DNA from: Pseudomonas fluorescens
Lineage (GTDB): Bacteria > Pseudomonadota > Gammaproteobacteria > Pseudomonadales > Pseudomonadaceae
DNA length: 64,000 bases
Assembly (NCBI RefSeq): GCF_902497895.1
Contig: NZ_CABVHQ010000014.1
Span: 1 to 64,000 of the forward strand
Direction: 5' to 3'
This document shows positions 43,921-52,073 of the stretch, one piece after another. Numbering within the stretch: position 1 is the stretch's first letter; each line of letters opens with the position of its first letter. Both the position numbers and the translations under genes were made by a program. The notes under the pieces are model-generated. The model saw only the letters and a program-made list of their open reading frames with translations. It was not told the DNA's origin and made no database searches.

Positions 43921-46900
43921 TCAGTAAGTGGTCGCCAGCACCGGGGCTGGTTTGGGCCGATGGAAGAGCCGCTCAAGCCACAAGTATATGACCGGAGTGG
44001 TGAACAACGTCAGCGCCTGGCTCACCAGCAACCCGCCGACCACGGCGATCCCCAGCGGCTGGCGCAGCTCGGCGCCGGTGCCGTAGCCGAGCATCAATGG
44101 CAAGGCGCCGAGCAGCGCGGCGAGGGTGGTCATGATGATCGGCCGGAACCGGGTCAAACAGGCCTGGTAGATGGCTTCCTCCGGCGTCAGGCCGCCTTTG
44201 CGCTGGGCGTCGAGGGCGAAGTCGATCATCAGGATGCCGTTCTTCTTGACGATCCCGATCAGCAGCACCAGGCCGATCAAGGCCATGATCGAAAAGTCCT
44301 GACCGCAGATCCACAGCATGATCAGGGCGCCAAGGCCGGCCGAGGGCAGGGTCGAAATGATCGTCAGGGGATGCACGAAACTCTCGTACAGCACACCCAG
44401 AATGATGTAGACCGCCACCAGCGCCGCGAGGATCAGCCAGGGTTGGCTGGCCAGGGAACTCTGGAACGCCTGGGCCGCGCCCTGGAAGGTGCCGATGATC
44501 GTGGCCGGCACGCCGATCTCGTTCTTCGCTTGGTTGAGCATGCTGACTGCATCGCCCAGGGCCACGCCCGGCGCGAGGTTGAACGACAGGTTGGCCGCAG
44601 GGAACATCCCGTCATGGGCGATGGACAGCGGGCCGACCCTGGGGGGATCGACCCTGGCCAATGCCGACAATGGCACCATCTCGCCACTGAGGGGCGAACG
44701 CAGGTAGAAGTAATTCAGACTTTCGGCCTTGCCGCGCTGTTTGGCGTCGAGTTCGAGGATCACGTTGTACTGGTTGGTCTCGGTCTGGAATTCGTTGACC
44801 TGGCGTTGGCCGAAGGCATCGTAGAGCGCCTCGTCGACATCGGTGGCGGTCAGGCCAAAACGCGCCGCGGCGCTGCGGTCGATGCTGATGTGGGTGATGC
44901 TGCCGCCCAGTTGCAGGTCGTTGGACATATCGCGGAACGCCGGGTTGGCCCGCAGTTTCTCGGTCAGACGCTGGGTCCAGGTGTGGAGGGTCGGTCCGTC
45001 GTTGCTTTTGAGCACGTACTGGTACTGGCTGCGGCTCGGTCCGGAGCTGAGGTTGATGTCCTGCCCTGCGCGCAAATACAGGACGATGCCCGGCACCCTG
45101 GTCATTTGCGGCCGGATACGGTCGATAAACTCACTGGCCGAGACGTCCCGATCACTGCGGTTCTTCAAGGCAATCCAGAAACGCCCGTTGGCGATGGTCT
45201 GGTTGTTGCCGGATACGCCAACCGAATGGGAGAAGGTCTGGACGGCAGGGTCGGCGCCGAGGATTTTCGCCAACTGCTTATGTTTTTCCACCATATCCGG
45301 GAAGGAAATATCGGCGGCTGCTTCTGTGGTGCCGAGCACGAAGCCGGTGTCCTGTATTGGAAAGAAGCCTTTGGGGATCGTCACGTAGCCGGCGATCGCC
45401 ATGGCCAGGGTCAAGCCGAAAAGCCCGAGCATCAGCCGTTGGTGGGCGAGGGCGCGGCGCAGGCCTTTTTCGTAGAGCGCCAGCAAGCGCTCGCCGAAAC
45501 CGTGGGTGTGGTGCGCCGGCCTGCGCATGAACAGCGCGGCCAGGGTTGGCGCCAGGGTTAGCGACACCACCACCGAAATCAGGATGGTCGAGGTCGCAGT
45601 CAGGGCGAATTCCTTGAACAGCCTGCCGACCACGCCGCCCATGAACAGCAAAGGGATAAACGCCGCCACCAGCGAAAAGCTGATGGAGACCACGGTGAAG
45701 CCGATCTCGCCGGCCCCCTTGATCGCGGCTTCGCGCATGCCGTCGCCGGCCTCGAGATGGCGATGGATGTTCTCGACCACGACTATCGCATCGTCGACCA
45801 CAAACCCCACGGAAATCACGATCGCCACCAGGGTCAGGTTGTTCAGGCTGAAGCCCATCACATACATCAGGGCGAAACTGGCAATCAACGACACGCCGAG
45901 TACGCTGGCAACGATCAGCGTCGCCGACAGCTGGCGCAGAAACAAAGCCATCACCGCGACCACTAGCAACACGGTGATCAGCAGGGTAATTTCCACTTCA
46001 TGCAAGGAAGCGCGAATGGTTTTGGTCCGGTCCGAGAGCACAGTCACTTGCACCGAGGCTGGCAGCATCCCTTGCAGGCGCGGCAGTTCGGCCTGAATGC
46101 GGTCAACGGTCTCGACGATGTTGGCCCCGGGCTGCCGGAAGATCACCAGATTGAGCCCCGGCTGGTCATTGGACCAGGCTTGCACATAGGCATTCTCGGG
46201 GCCGGCGATTACCCGCGCGACATCCTTGAGCAGGACCGGCGCACCGTCCTTGTAGGAGACGATCAGTTGCCCGTATTCCTCGGGGTGGAACAGTTGATCG
46301 TTGGTCGACAGGGTGGAAATGCTCGACTGACCGTACAGCGCGCCCTTGGCCAGGTTCAGGCTGGCCTGCTGCAGGGCCACGCGGATGTCGGCCAGGGTCA
46401 GGCCGATGGCCGCCAGCTTGTCCGGCGAGGCCTGCACGCGAATGGCCGGGCGTTGCTGGCCGCTGATGTTGATCAGGCCGACTCCGTCGATCTGGCTGAT
46501 CTGCCGTGCCAGCAAGGTTTCCACGTAGTCGCTGAGTTCGGTGCCTGGCATCTGCGTCGAGCTGATAGCAAGGATCAGCACCGGGCTGTCGGCCGGGTTG
46601 ACCTTCCGCCAGGTGGGCAGGCTCGGCATATCATTGGGCAATTTGCCGGAGGCCGTGTTGATCGCCGCCTGGACTTCCTGGGCGGCGGTGTCGATGCTTT
46701 TGTCGAGGACAAATTGCAGGACCAGGTTGGTCGAACCCAAGGCGCTGCTGGAGGTCATCTGGGACATGCCGGGAATGGCACTGAATTGCACCTCCAGCGG
46801 TGTGGCCACCGAGGACGCCATGGTTTCCGGGCTGGCGCCGGGCAGTTGGGCGTTGACCTGAATGGTCGGGAATTCCGCTTCCGGCAACGGTGCGATGGGC

Positions 46901-47007
46901 AGCTTCGGGAAGGCGATCGCCCCCAGGAGCACCAGGGCAAAGGTCAACAACAGCGTGGCGACCGGATGATCAATGCACCAGGCCGAAATCGAGCCATGGC
47001 CTTTCAT
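43921..47007 (-). CDS. RND efflux transporter, HAE-1 (MdtB/MdtC-like)
   Basis: This 1028-residue inner-membrane pump has twelve predicted membrane segments and two large periplasmic loops. The proton-relay pair lies in VGFVVDDAIVVVENI, and the conserved lysine in GIVKKNGILMIDFAL. N-terminal IAPLPEAEFPTIQVNAQLPG and PSLPTWRKVNPADSPVLIL resemble the MdtB/MdtC/MuxB/MuxC group, which exports drugs and bile salts, and not the metal-exporting CzcA/CusA group. Only one pump subunit is encoded, unlike the MdtBC pair. It overlaps the adaptor gene by 4 bp. No outer-membrane channel gene is present. Confidence 0.94.
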   Translation of the reverse strand: MKGHGSISAWCIDHPVATLLLTFALVLLGAIAFPKLPIAPLPEAEFPTIQVNAQLPGASPETMASSVATPLEVQFSAIPGMSQMTSSSALGSTNLVLQFVLDKSIDTAAQEVQAAINTASGKLPNDMPSLPTWRKVNPADSPVLILAISSTQMPGTELSDYVETLLARQISQIDGVGLINISGQQRPAIRVQASPDKLAAIGLTLADIRVALQQASLNLAKGALYGQSSISTLSTNDQLFHPEEYGQLIVSYKDGAPVLLKDVARVIAGPENAYVQAWSNDQPGLNLVIFRQPGANIVETVDRIQAELPRLQGMLPASVQVTVLSDRTKTIRASLHEVEITLLITVLLVVAVMALFLRQLSATLIVASVLGVSLIASFALMYVMGFSLNNLTLVAIVISVGFVVDDAIVVVENIHRHLEAGDGMREAAIKGAGEIGFTVVSISFSLVAAFIPLLFMGGVVGRLFKEFALTATSTILISVVVSLTLAPTLAALFMRRPAHHTHGFGERLLALYEKGLRRALAHQRLMLGLFGLTLAMAIAGYVTIPKGFFPIQDTGFVLGTTEAAADISFPDMVEKHKQLAKILGADPAVQTFSHSVGVSGNNQTIANGRFWIALKNRSDRDVSASEFIDRIRPQMTRVPGIVLYLRAGQDINLSSGPSRSQYQYVLKSNDGPTLHTWTQRLTEKLRANPAFRDMSNDLQLGGSITHISIDRSAAARFGLTATDVDEALYDAFGQRQVNEFQTETNQYNVILELDAKQRGKAESLNYFYLRSPLSGEMVPLSALARVDPPRVGPLSIAHDGMFPAANLSFNLAPGVALGDAVSMLNQAKNEIGVPATIIGTFQGAAQAFQSSLASQPWLILAALVAVYIILGVLYESFVHPLTIISTLPSAGLGALIMLWICGQDFSIMALIGLVLLIGIVKKNGILMIDFALDAQRKGGLTPEEAIYQACLTRFRPIIMTTLAALLGALPLMLGYGTGAELRQPLGIAVVGGLLVSQALTLFTTPVIYLWLERLFHRPKPAPVLATTY

Positions 47008-48173
47008 GGTTGCACCTGCGTCTTCGCCGTTTCAATGACTTGCGGCGGCTCGCTGAGCACCTCGATCCTGGAACCTGCCTTGAGCCGCGACTGGCCGTCA
47101 CTGACCAGCACATCGCCAGGCTGCACACCGGTAATGATGTTCAGGTTGCTGTTCTGATAGACCATTCGCACTGGCACGATTTCGACGGTATTGGCGTTGA
47201 CCCGGTAGACGAAATGCTGGTCCAGGCCGCGTTGTACCACTGTCGGCGGTACCACGAGGGCGGCTTTGTCGAGAGCGGTCTGGATCTTGATGGTCACCAG
47301 TTGCCCCGGCCAGAGCTTTTGCCCCGGGTTGTTGAATTCGGCCTTGGCGCGAATGGTCCCGGTGTTGGTATTGATCTGGTTGTCGATCAGGGTCAGCTGC
47401 CCTTTACCCAGCAGGTCACCGGTTTCGCCATCGGTATCGGCGCCCATGTAGGCACTGACTTCGGCCTGGCGCGGAGCGCCGATCAGCCCTTGCAGGGTCG
47501 GCAGCATCTGTTGCGGCAGGGAGAACTCGACGGCGATCGGGTCGATCTGGATGACCGAGAACAGCCCTTGAGCGTCAGCCATGCGCAGGAAGTTGCCTTC
47601 ATCAACGGAGCGAATGCCGACCCGACCGGTCACCGGCGAGCGAATCTGTGTGTAGGAGAGTTGCACTTGCGCGGCGTCGATGGCGGCCTGATTGCCCTGG
47701 GCAGTGGCTTTCAACTGATTGACCAGCGCCTGTTGCTGATCGTAGGTCTGCTTGGAAACGCCATCATCGACACTCAGCAGCTTGTAACGTTTGAGATTGA
47801 CCTGTGCCACTTGCAGTTGCGCCTGGCTTTCGCCCAATTGCGCGCGGGCCTGATCGAGGCTGGCGCGGATCGAGCGATCGTCGAGGGTGGCCAGCAGATC
47901 ACCGGCTTTCACCAGCTGACCTTCCTTGACCAATATTTTGGTGAGGATCCCGTCGATCTGCGGACGAATGATCACACTGTGCAGCGACAGCACCGAACCG
48001 ATACCGCTGACATAACGCGGCACGTCCTGCTCGCTGACTTTGACTACCCGCACTGGAATCGCGCTCGGTGCCGCCACTCTGGCCGTGGCGGGCTTGGTCA
48101 GGTACCAGCCGGCAATGGCGGCCAGGAGGATCAGCAAGCCTGCGATCACGATGTTTTTTTTCTGAATGCGCAT
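47004..48173 (-). CDS. RND periplasmic adaptor (membrane fusion protein, MdtA-like)
   Basis: This 389-residue adaptor has an N-terminal membrane anchor (about residues 6-24, KNIVIAGLLILLAAIAGWYL). It has a split lipoyl domain (SLHSVIIRPQIDGILTKILV and VTGRVGIRSVDEGNFL), an alpha-hairpin (RASLDQARAQLGESQAQLQV) and a beta-barrel and membrane-proximal domain. It joins the pump to an outer-membrane channel. The ATG at 48171-48173 is preferred to a TTG seven codons earlier because the basic MRIQKKN then precedes the membrane segment. It is the first gene of the operon. Confidence 0.93.
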   Translation of the reverse strand: MRIQKKNIVIAGLLILLAAIAGWYLTKPATARVAAPSAIPVRVVKVSEQDVPRYVSGIGSVLSLHSVIIRPQIDGILTKILVKEGQLVKAGDLLATLDDRSIRASLDQARAQLGESQAQLQVAQVNLKRYKLLSVDDGVSKQTYDQQQALVNQLKATAQGNQAAIDAAQVQLSYTQIRSPVTGRVGIRSVDEGNFLRMADAQGLFSVIQIDPIAVEFSLPQQMLPTLQGLIGAPRQAEVSAYMGADTDGETGDLLGKGQLTLIDNQINTNTGTIRAKAEFNNPGQKLWPGQLVTIKIQTALDKAALVVPPTVVQRGLDQHFVYRVNANTVEIVPVRMVYQNSNLNIITGVQPGDVLVSDGQSRLKAGSRIEVLSEPPQVIETAKTQVQP

Positions 48174-48264
48174 GCTGTCAGGACGCCAGAGCAAGTGATC
48201 AATGGATTGGCCAGTATCAATGACTACTTATAGCCCTCTGACCCGGTCAGCAAAATGACTGCTG

Positions 48265-48282
48265 ACTGACAGCGCTGTCAGT
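48265..48282. promoter_or_regulatory. Perfect 18-bp palindrome upstream of the RND operon
   Basis: ACTGACAGCGCTGTCAGT is a perfect inverted repeat located 92 bp before the adaptor start and 165 bp before the divergent small gene at 48447. The form suits a dimeric repressor such as a TetR-type protein. No such regulator gene lies in the window. Confidence 0.55.
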
Positions 48283-48446
48283 AAGGCTGGATCGCCGCTC
48301 AACGGTGCAGATTAAAGCGGCCGCAGAGAATTTTGCAACGGGCGACCGAAGGTGAGCGTGCGGGCACCAGCCGGGCAGGTATACTGCCGCCTTTCGCGGC
48401 CCGCCATCCTGGCCCGACTCTTATTTATGCATCACCCGGAGCTTTC

Positions 48447-48704
48447 ATGACTTCCCCTAAACAACCGTCTGCTGCTGACGTTCAGAGCGACGAACAGGCT
48501 GAGCTGCAAAACAGCGTCGACTCCAGCGCAGAGACCGAAGACAAGGCCGCTATCCCCGCGTTCAAGTTCCCGTTCAACCCGGGCGAACTGACCGCGGCGA
48601 AGAACGCCAACCAACCGTGGTACAAAAACGGCGCCAAGAACGGTCACACCAAGACCCCGGGCGTAGCGCCTCCCGGCACCCGTCGCTCGATGGGCAAGCG
48701 CTGA
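48447..48704 (+). CDS. Small conserved hydrophilic protein of unknown function
   Basis: This 85-residue protein has no signal peptide or membrane segment. The N-terminal half is acidic and probably disordered (SDEQAELQNSVDSSAETEDK). The C-terminal half is basic with proline and glycine (NQPWYKNGAKNGHTKTPGVA, ending RRSMGKR), as in small nucleic-acid-binding proteins. CCCGGAGCT gives a good Shine-Dalgarno for the ATG at 48447, and the frame runs on upstream without plausible sequence. I recall similar short proteins annotated only as hypothetical in Pseudomonas. Function is unknown. Confidence 0.75.
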   Translation: MTSPKQPSAADVQSDEQAELQNSVDSSAETEDKAAIPAFKFPFNPGELTAAKNANQPWYKNGAKNGHTKTPGVAPPGTRRSMGKR

Positions 48705-48901
48705 TTCGCGCAGTTTTAGCTGACTTTCCCTTGCGGAGCAGTAATCAAGCTGCTCCATTCCAGGCCTCGTCCTACGCCAAGCCCAGATTCTTCCTGTAGA
48801 GGGGAAGCGGAGATTGGTTGAAAGTTCATTGCCCGTTCAACGTTGCTCATCCCGGAGGAGGTCGTTGCGGGTTCCATTGATCTTTCTGGAAGGACGCCAC
48901 G

Positions 48902-50086
48902 ATGATGTCTGGAAAACCCCTGACGACGCTGCTTTTGTCCATGACCCTGGGTGGTCTGTGTTCGCTGGTTGTCGCAGATGAACGGAAATGGGCTGAAATC
49001 CTCTTCGGGGTCGAAGCCCTGGTACCACCGTTCGAAAGCCGCAATGCCCAAGGTGAGCTGGTCGGACTGAATATCGAGCTGGGCAACGCCCTGTGCGCCG
49101 AACTCGATGCCCGCTGTGTCTGGGTCGATCAGGATTATGCAACCAACATTGCAGCGCTCGAGGCCGGACGTTTCGACGCGATCATGCCGATGAGCGCGAC
49201 GCCCCAACGCCGGCAGAAAATCGATTTCACCGAGAATCTCTACCCCCTCGGCAGCCGGCTGGTAACCCGCAAAAATATGGTTTTAATGCCTGATGGGCAA
49301 CTGCTCAAGGGCAAGCGGGTCGGTGTCCTGGCCGGCACCAGCCGGGAAGCCTTTGCTCAGGCTCGGTGGGCTCCGGCCGGAGTACTCATTCAGAGTTTCA
49401 AACTCAATGACGAACTGATCGACAGCCTGCTGACGGGCAAGATCGATGCAACTCTGCAAGACACCATCGAGATTTCCGCTGCCTTGCTCGATAGGCCTCA
49501 AGGCCATGACTTCGGTTTCTCCGGGCCAGTGATTATCGACGAGCTGCTGGGCAGTGGTGTGGCGATGGGGGTGCGCAAGACCGATCCTGATCTGCGCGAT
49601 GCCTTGAACAAAGCGCTGGCGCAAGTTAAACAAAATGGCCAGTACGACTCCATTATCAAGCGCTATCTATCTGAGTCGTCCGCCTCTGCGACGGTTGAAC
49701 CTGTTGCGGCAAACTCATTGCAGTACAGCCCCGAGGGGAAAGGCCTGCCTTTTTCGCAAGCCGTGCGGCTGGGTTCGACGCTGTACCTATCCGGGGTGCT
49801 GGGCATCGGTACCAATGAGAAACTGGTGCCCGGGGGCATTCGCGCAGAAATGACCCAGGCCATGAACCTCTTGGGTAAGGCGCTTGAGCGCAACGGTTCT
49901 TCCTTTGCTCATGTGGCGAAATGCACGGTCATACTTGCCGATATTGGCGACTTTTCCGCGATGAATGCAGTGTATGTCAGGTATTTCCCTGAGGATCGCC
50001 TGCCTGTCCGTACGACGTTCTCTGCCAGAAAATTGTTACTCGATGCCCGCGTCGAAGTGGAATGCCTGGCGGCCATCAAGTCCTGA
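48902..50086 (+). CDS. Fusion of a periplasmic amino-acid-type solute-binding domain with a RidA domain
   Basis: This 394-residue protein has a signal peptide at about 1-25 (ending VVA). A family 3 solute-binding domain spans about 28-257, with FGVEALVPPFESRNAQGELV, GLNIELGNALCAEL, FDAIMPMSATPQRRQKIDFT and GVRKTDPDLRDALNKALAQV. A RidA/YjgF domain spans about 273-393, with YLSGVLGIG, EMTQAMNLLGKALERNG and LPVRTTFSARKLLLDARVEVECLA. Arg370 and Glu387 match the RidA residues that bind and hydrolyse imine/enamine intermediates. RidA is normally cytoplasmic, so a signal-bearing fusion implies a periplasmic form. No ABC permease or ATPase gene is adjacent. Two in-frame ATGs (48902 and 48905) are possible starts. 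Confidence 0.85.
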   Translation: MMSGKPLTTLLLSMTLGGLCSLVVADERKWAEILFGVEALVPPFESRNAQGELVGLNIELGNALCAELDARCVWVDQDYATNIAALEAGRFDAIMPMSATPQRRQKIDFTENLYPLGSRLVTRKNMVLMPDGQLLKGKRVGVLAGTSREAFAQARWAPAGVLIQSFKLNDELIDSLLTGKIDATLQDTIEISAALLDRPQGHDFGFSGPVIIDELLGSGVAMGVRKTDPDLRDALNKALAQVKQNGQYDSIIKRYLSESSASATVEPVAANSLQYSPEGKGLPFSQAVRLGSTLYLSGVLGIGTNEKLVPGGIRAEMTQAMNLLGKALERNGSSFAHVAKCTVILADIGDFSAMNAVYVRYFPEDRLPVRTTFSARKLLLDARVEVECLAAIKS

Positions 50087-50153
50087 ATTGGCCTGACGAC
50101 ACTGTCATCTGACTTCGCCGCAAGCCCAAACCCACAAGTATTGCGCATGTCAC

Positions 50154-50195
50154 CTGTGGGAGCAGCGGTGCGGCGATCCGACTTGCCCGCGAAGA
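50154..50195. repeat. Single REP-like half element
   Basis: TGTGGGAGCAGCGGTGCGGC (continuing GATCCGACTTGCCCGCGAAG) resembles a widespread Pseudomonas intergenic repeat arm (TGTGGGAGC...CGCGAAG). Only one arm is seen. Confidence 0.5.
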
Positions 50196-50231
50196 GACCC
50201 GTACAGCCAATGGAAATCTCGAGTTGGGTCT

Positions 50232-50981
50232 TCAGGCCGCTCGCAACGAGATAAACGCATAATTCACCGGCTCCGCCGTCACCAGCTGAGCCCCGGCCGC
50301 TTGCACCTGTTCGGCGATATCGTCTCCCGAAACATGAAACTGCCACTCGCCGGTCGAGCCCGCCAGCACCTGCCCTTCAAGCTGTTCAATGGCCACGGCG
50401 AACGCCGACATATCCGGCAGGTAAGCGGTAAACCCGTCACCCTTGAGCGCTGTGGTGCGAATGCCCAGTCGTTCGCAAATGGCTTCCTTGGTCTGGATGT
50501 CGTCCCGGTCAGCCTGGCGCGAACGCTGGATCAGATCGGTCAGTTGCCGGTCGACTAACTCGCCACCGACAATCAGCAACGGGCCTTTTTCCCAGGATTG
50601 CGACGGGCATTCCTTGGTGGTTGGCTTGAGCGCGATGTGCGGATTGATTTCCATCGGGTAGATGCGACAGACCAAAGGCCGGCGTTCATAGATCCGGCAG
50701 AGGTTGTCTTCGTCAAGATTCCGGCAGGGACCGACGTTGTACGCCGCGAAGGTGATTGCCACATACGCCTCGGTCGAACCGCTGGGCACCACGCAGGAGC
50801 GTCGCTCGGCATGTTCGCGCTGGGCTACAGGCAGGCCCAGGCCATTACCGAGAAAGCCTTCCACCAGCACGATCACGTTACCGCCGTCCGCCGCCCACTG
50901 CCGCGCTTCGGCTAGGGTCAGGGGGACGTGGTGGTCGTGGCAGCACTTGCCGCAACCTACACAGGAAAACATTGTATTCAT
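50232..50981 (-). CDS. YkgJ-type cysteine-cluster protein (putative zinc or iron-chelating)
   Basis: This 249-residue protein opens with FSCVGCGKCCHDHHVPLT (Cys-x2-Cys-x2-Cys-Cys), followed at mid-length by GPCRNLDEDNLCRIYERRPLVCRIYP, the second cysteine cluster of the YkgJ/UPF0153 family. Eight conserved cysteines could hold a metal or Fe-S centre. Biochemical function is unknown. The C-terminal 90 residues (VSGDDIAEQVQAAGAQLVTA) are less typical. The start is uncertain: ATG at 50979-50981 or ATG at 50997-50999, neither with a clear Shine-Dalgarno. Confidence 0.8.
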   Translation of the reverse strand: MNTMFSCVGCGKCCHDHHVPLTLAEARQWAADGGNVIVLVEGFLGNGLGLPVAQREHAERRSCVVPSGSTEAYVAITFAAYNVGPCRNLDEDNLCRIYERRPLVCRIYPMEINPHIALKPTTKECPSQSWEKGPLLIVGGELVDRQLTDLIQRSRQADRDDIQTKEAICERLGIRTTALKGDGFTAYLPDMSAFAVAIEQLEGQVLAGSTGEWQFHVSGDDIAEQVQAAGAQLVTAEPVNYAFISLRAA

Positions 50982-51074
50982 CGAGCGGGCGGCCGTCATT
51001 GATAGGTGTGAGTGGTGACGGGAATACCCACGCAACCACCATGAAGGCCTGTCTGGAAGCAAGTTATGCGCCAG

Positions 51075-51401
51075 TCATTGGGCTTTGGCGGGAAGGTGGA
51101 TAGAGTCCCACTCGGTGACATACGCGGTTTTGGTTTTTTTGTTGTACAGACACAGCTCGGTACCGGGTTGACCCTTCATGTGCTTTTGCGGGTACTGGCC
51201 GTGCAGCAGTATCGCGCTGTAGCCCACCCGGTCATCGAACTGTGCGATCTTGCCGACCGGTTTGGCGTACTTGAGATGACTGGCCTTGTTACAGCTGGCG
51301 AGCACCGCCTTGTCGAAAGACGCCCAGGCGTCGGAGCTGGAGGCGTTGGCCTGGGCGGCGAAAGTGGCCAGGCAGATGAAGGGCAGTGTGAGGGCTTTCA
51401 T
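51075..51401 (-). CDS. Small exported protein of unknown function
   Basis: This 108-residue protein has a signal peptide (about 1-20, MKALTLPFICLATFAAQANA) and a mature domain with two cysteines (SCNKASHLKYAKPVG and TELCLYNKKTKTAYVTEWDS) that could form a disulphide. AGGAAG precedes the ATG at 51399-51401 on the minus strand. No family was recognised with confidence. It is about 90 bp upstream of, and on the same strand as, the YkgJ-type gene. Confidence 0.75.
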   Translation of the reverse strand: MKALTLPFICLATFAAQANASSSDAWASFDKAVLASCNKASHLKYAKPVGKIAQFDDRVGYSAILLHGQYPQKHMKGQPGTELCLYNKKTKTAYVTEWDSIHLPAKAQ

Positions 51402-51477
51402 GGCGAGGCTTCCTAGGGGCGTCGTTTGGGCGAAGTGGGAAGTATGCCTGAGGATCTGCTGTGCAGCTGAGGCTGCC

Positions 51478-51580
51478 AAGATCGCAGCCTGCGGTAGCTC
51501 CTACAGGGGATTGTGTCGAGGCGCGCATATCGATGGCCTGACTCGGTCGGTGTAGGAGCTGCCGCAGGCTGCGATCTTTT
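51478..51580. repeat. Paired REP element, family A
   Basis: AAGATCGCAGCCTGCGGTAG and the inverted TAGGAGCTGCCGCAGGCTGC are separated by about 50 bp. One base of the left core differs from the other copies (GGTAGC for GGCAGC). Confidence 0.87.
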
Positions 51581-51587
51581 AGCTGCT

Positions 51588-52070
51588 TTATGTTGGAACG
51601 GGTTCCCTGCGCACCAGTCGCATCCCGACACTGTCATAAAGGCGCCGCGCCCGCTGGTTGTCTTCCAGCACTTTCAGATCGACAAAACCTTCCCGGCGCT
51701 GCTGAAACACCGTGAACGCATGCAACAACAATGCTCGACCCAGGCCCCGGCCCCGAGCGCGCGGATGTACCACCAGATCCTTGATATAGGCGCTGGTCCA
51801 GCATTGGGCAACGCCGACAAGCCCTTGAGCGTCCGAGGCGATAAAACATAGCGCCGGGTCATACTCGGCATCGGTTTCGAATTGTGCGCGCCAGAGGTCC
51901 AGCACCGGCACCTGTCCGCCGCCCTGCTGATAACCGAGTGTCATCAAACCGTGAACCTCCTCGGCCAGCGCCGGGTGGTAAGCGGTCAGGCTGATGCCGC
52001 TCGGCCAGATGACCGGTGGCAAAACCTCAGTGAGGTCGCGCCGCAGCAGCAGGCAATAGTCCTTGGCCAC
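51588..52070 (-). CDS. GNAT family N-acetyltransferase
   Basis: This 160-residue protein has the acetyl-CoA loop IKDLVVHPRARGRGLGRALLLHAF (RGRGLGRA pattern) and the C-terminal LKVLEDNQRARRLYDSVGMR, both typical of GNAT enzymes. The substrate is unknown. Start is a GTG at 52068-52070, only 3 bp after the cheV stop, so the two genes are probably one transcript. Confidence 0.87.
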   Translation of the reverse strand: MAKDYCLLLRRDLTEVLPPVIWPSGISLTAYHPALAEEVHGLMTLGYQQGGGQVPVLDLWRAQFETDAEYDPALCFIASDAQGLVGVAQCWTSAYIKDLVVHPRARGRGLGRALLLHAFTVFQQRREGFVDLKVLEDNQRARRLYDSVGMRLVRREPVPT

Positions 52071-52073
52071 GGC

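Noticed and set aside
43204..45561. Very long open frame on the plus strand (785 codons) across the RND pump, response regulator and kinase genes
   Set aside because: It is antisense to well-supported genes, its translation is rich in Arg, Gln, His and Gly with no recognisable domain, and such frames are expected in high-GC DNA with third-position bias.
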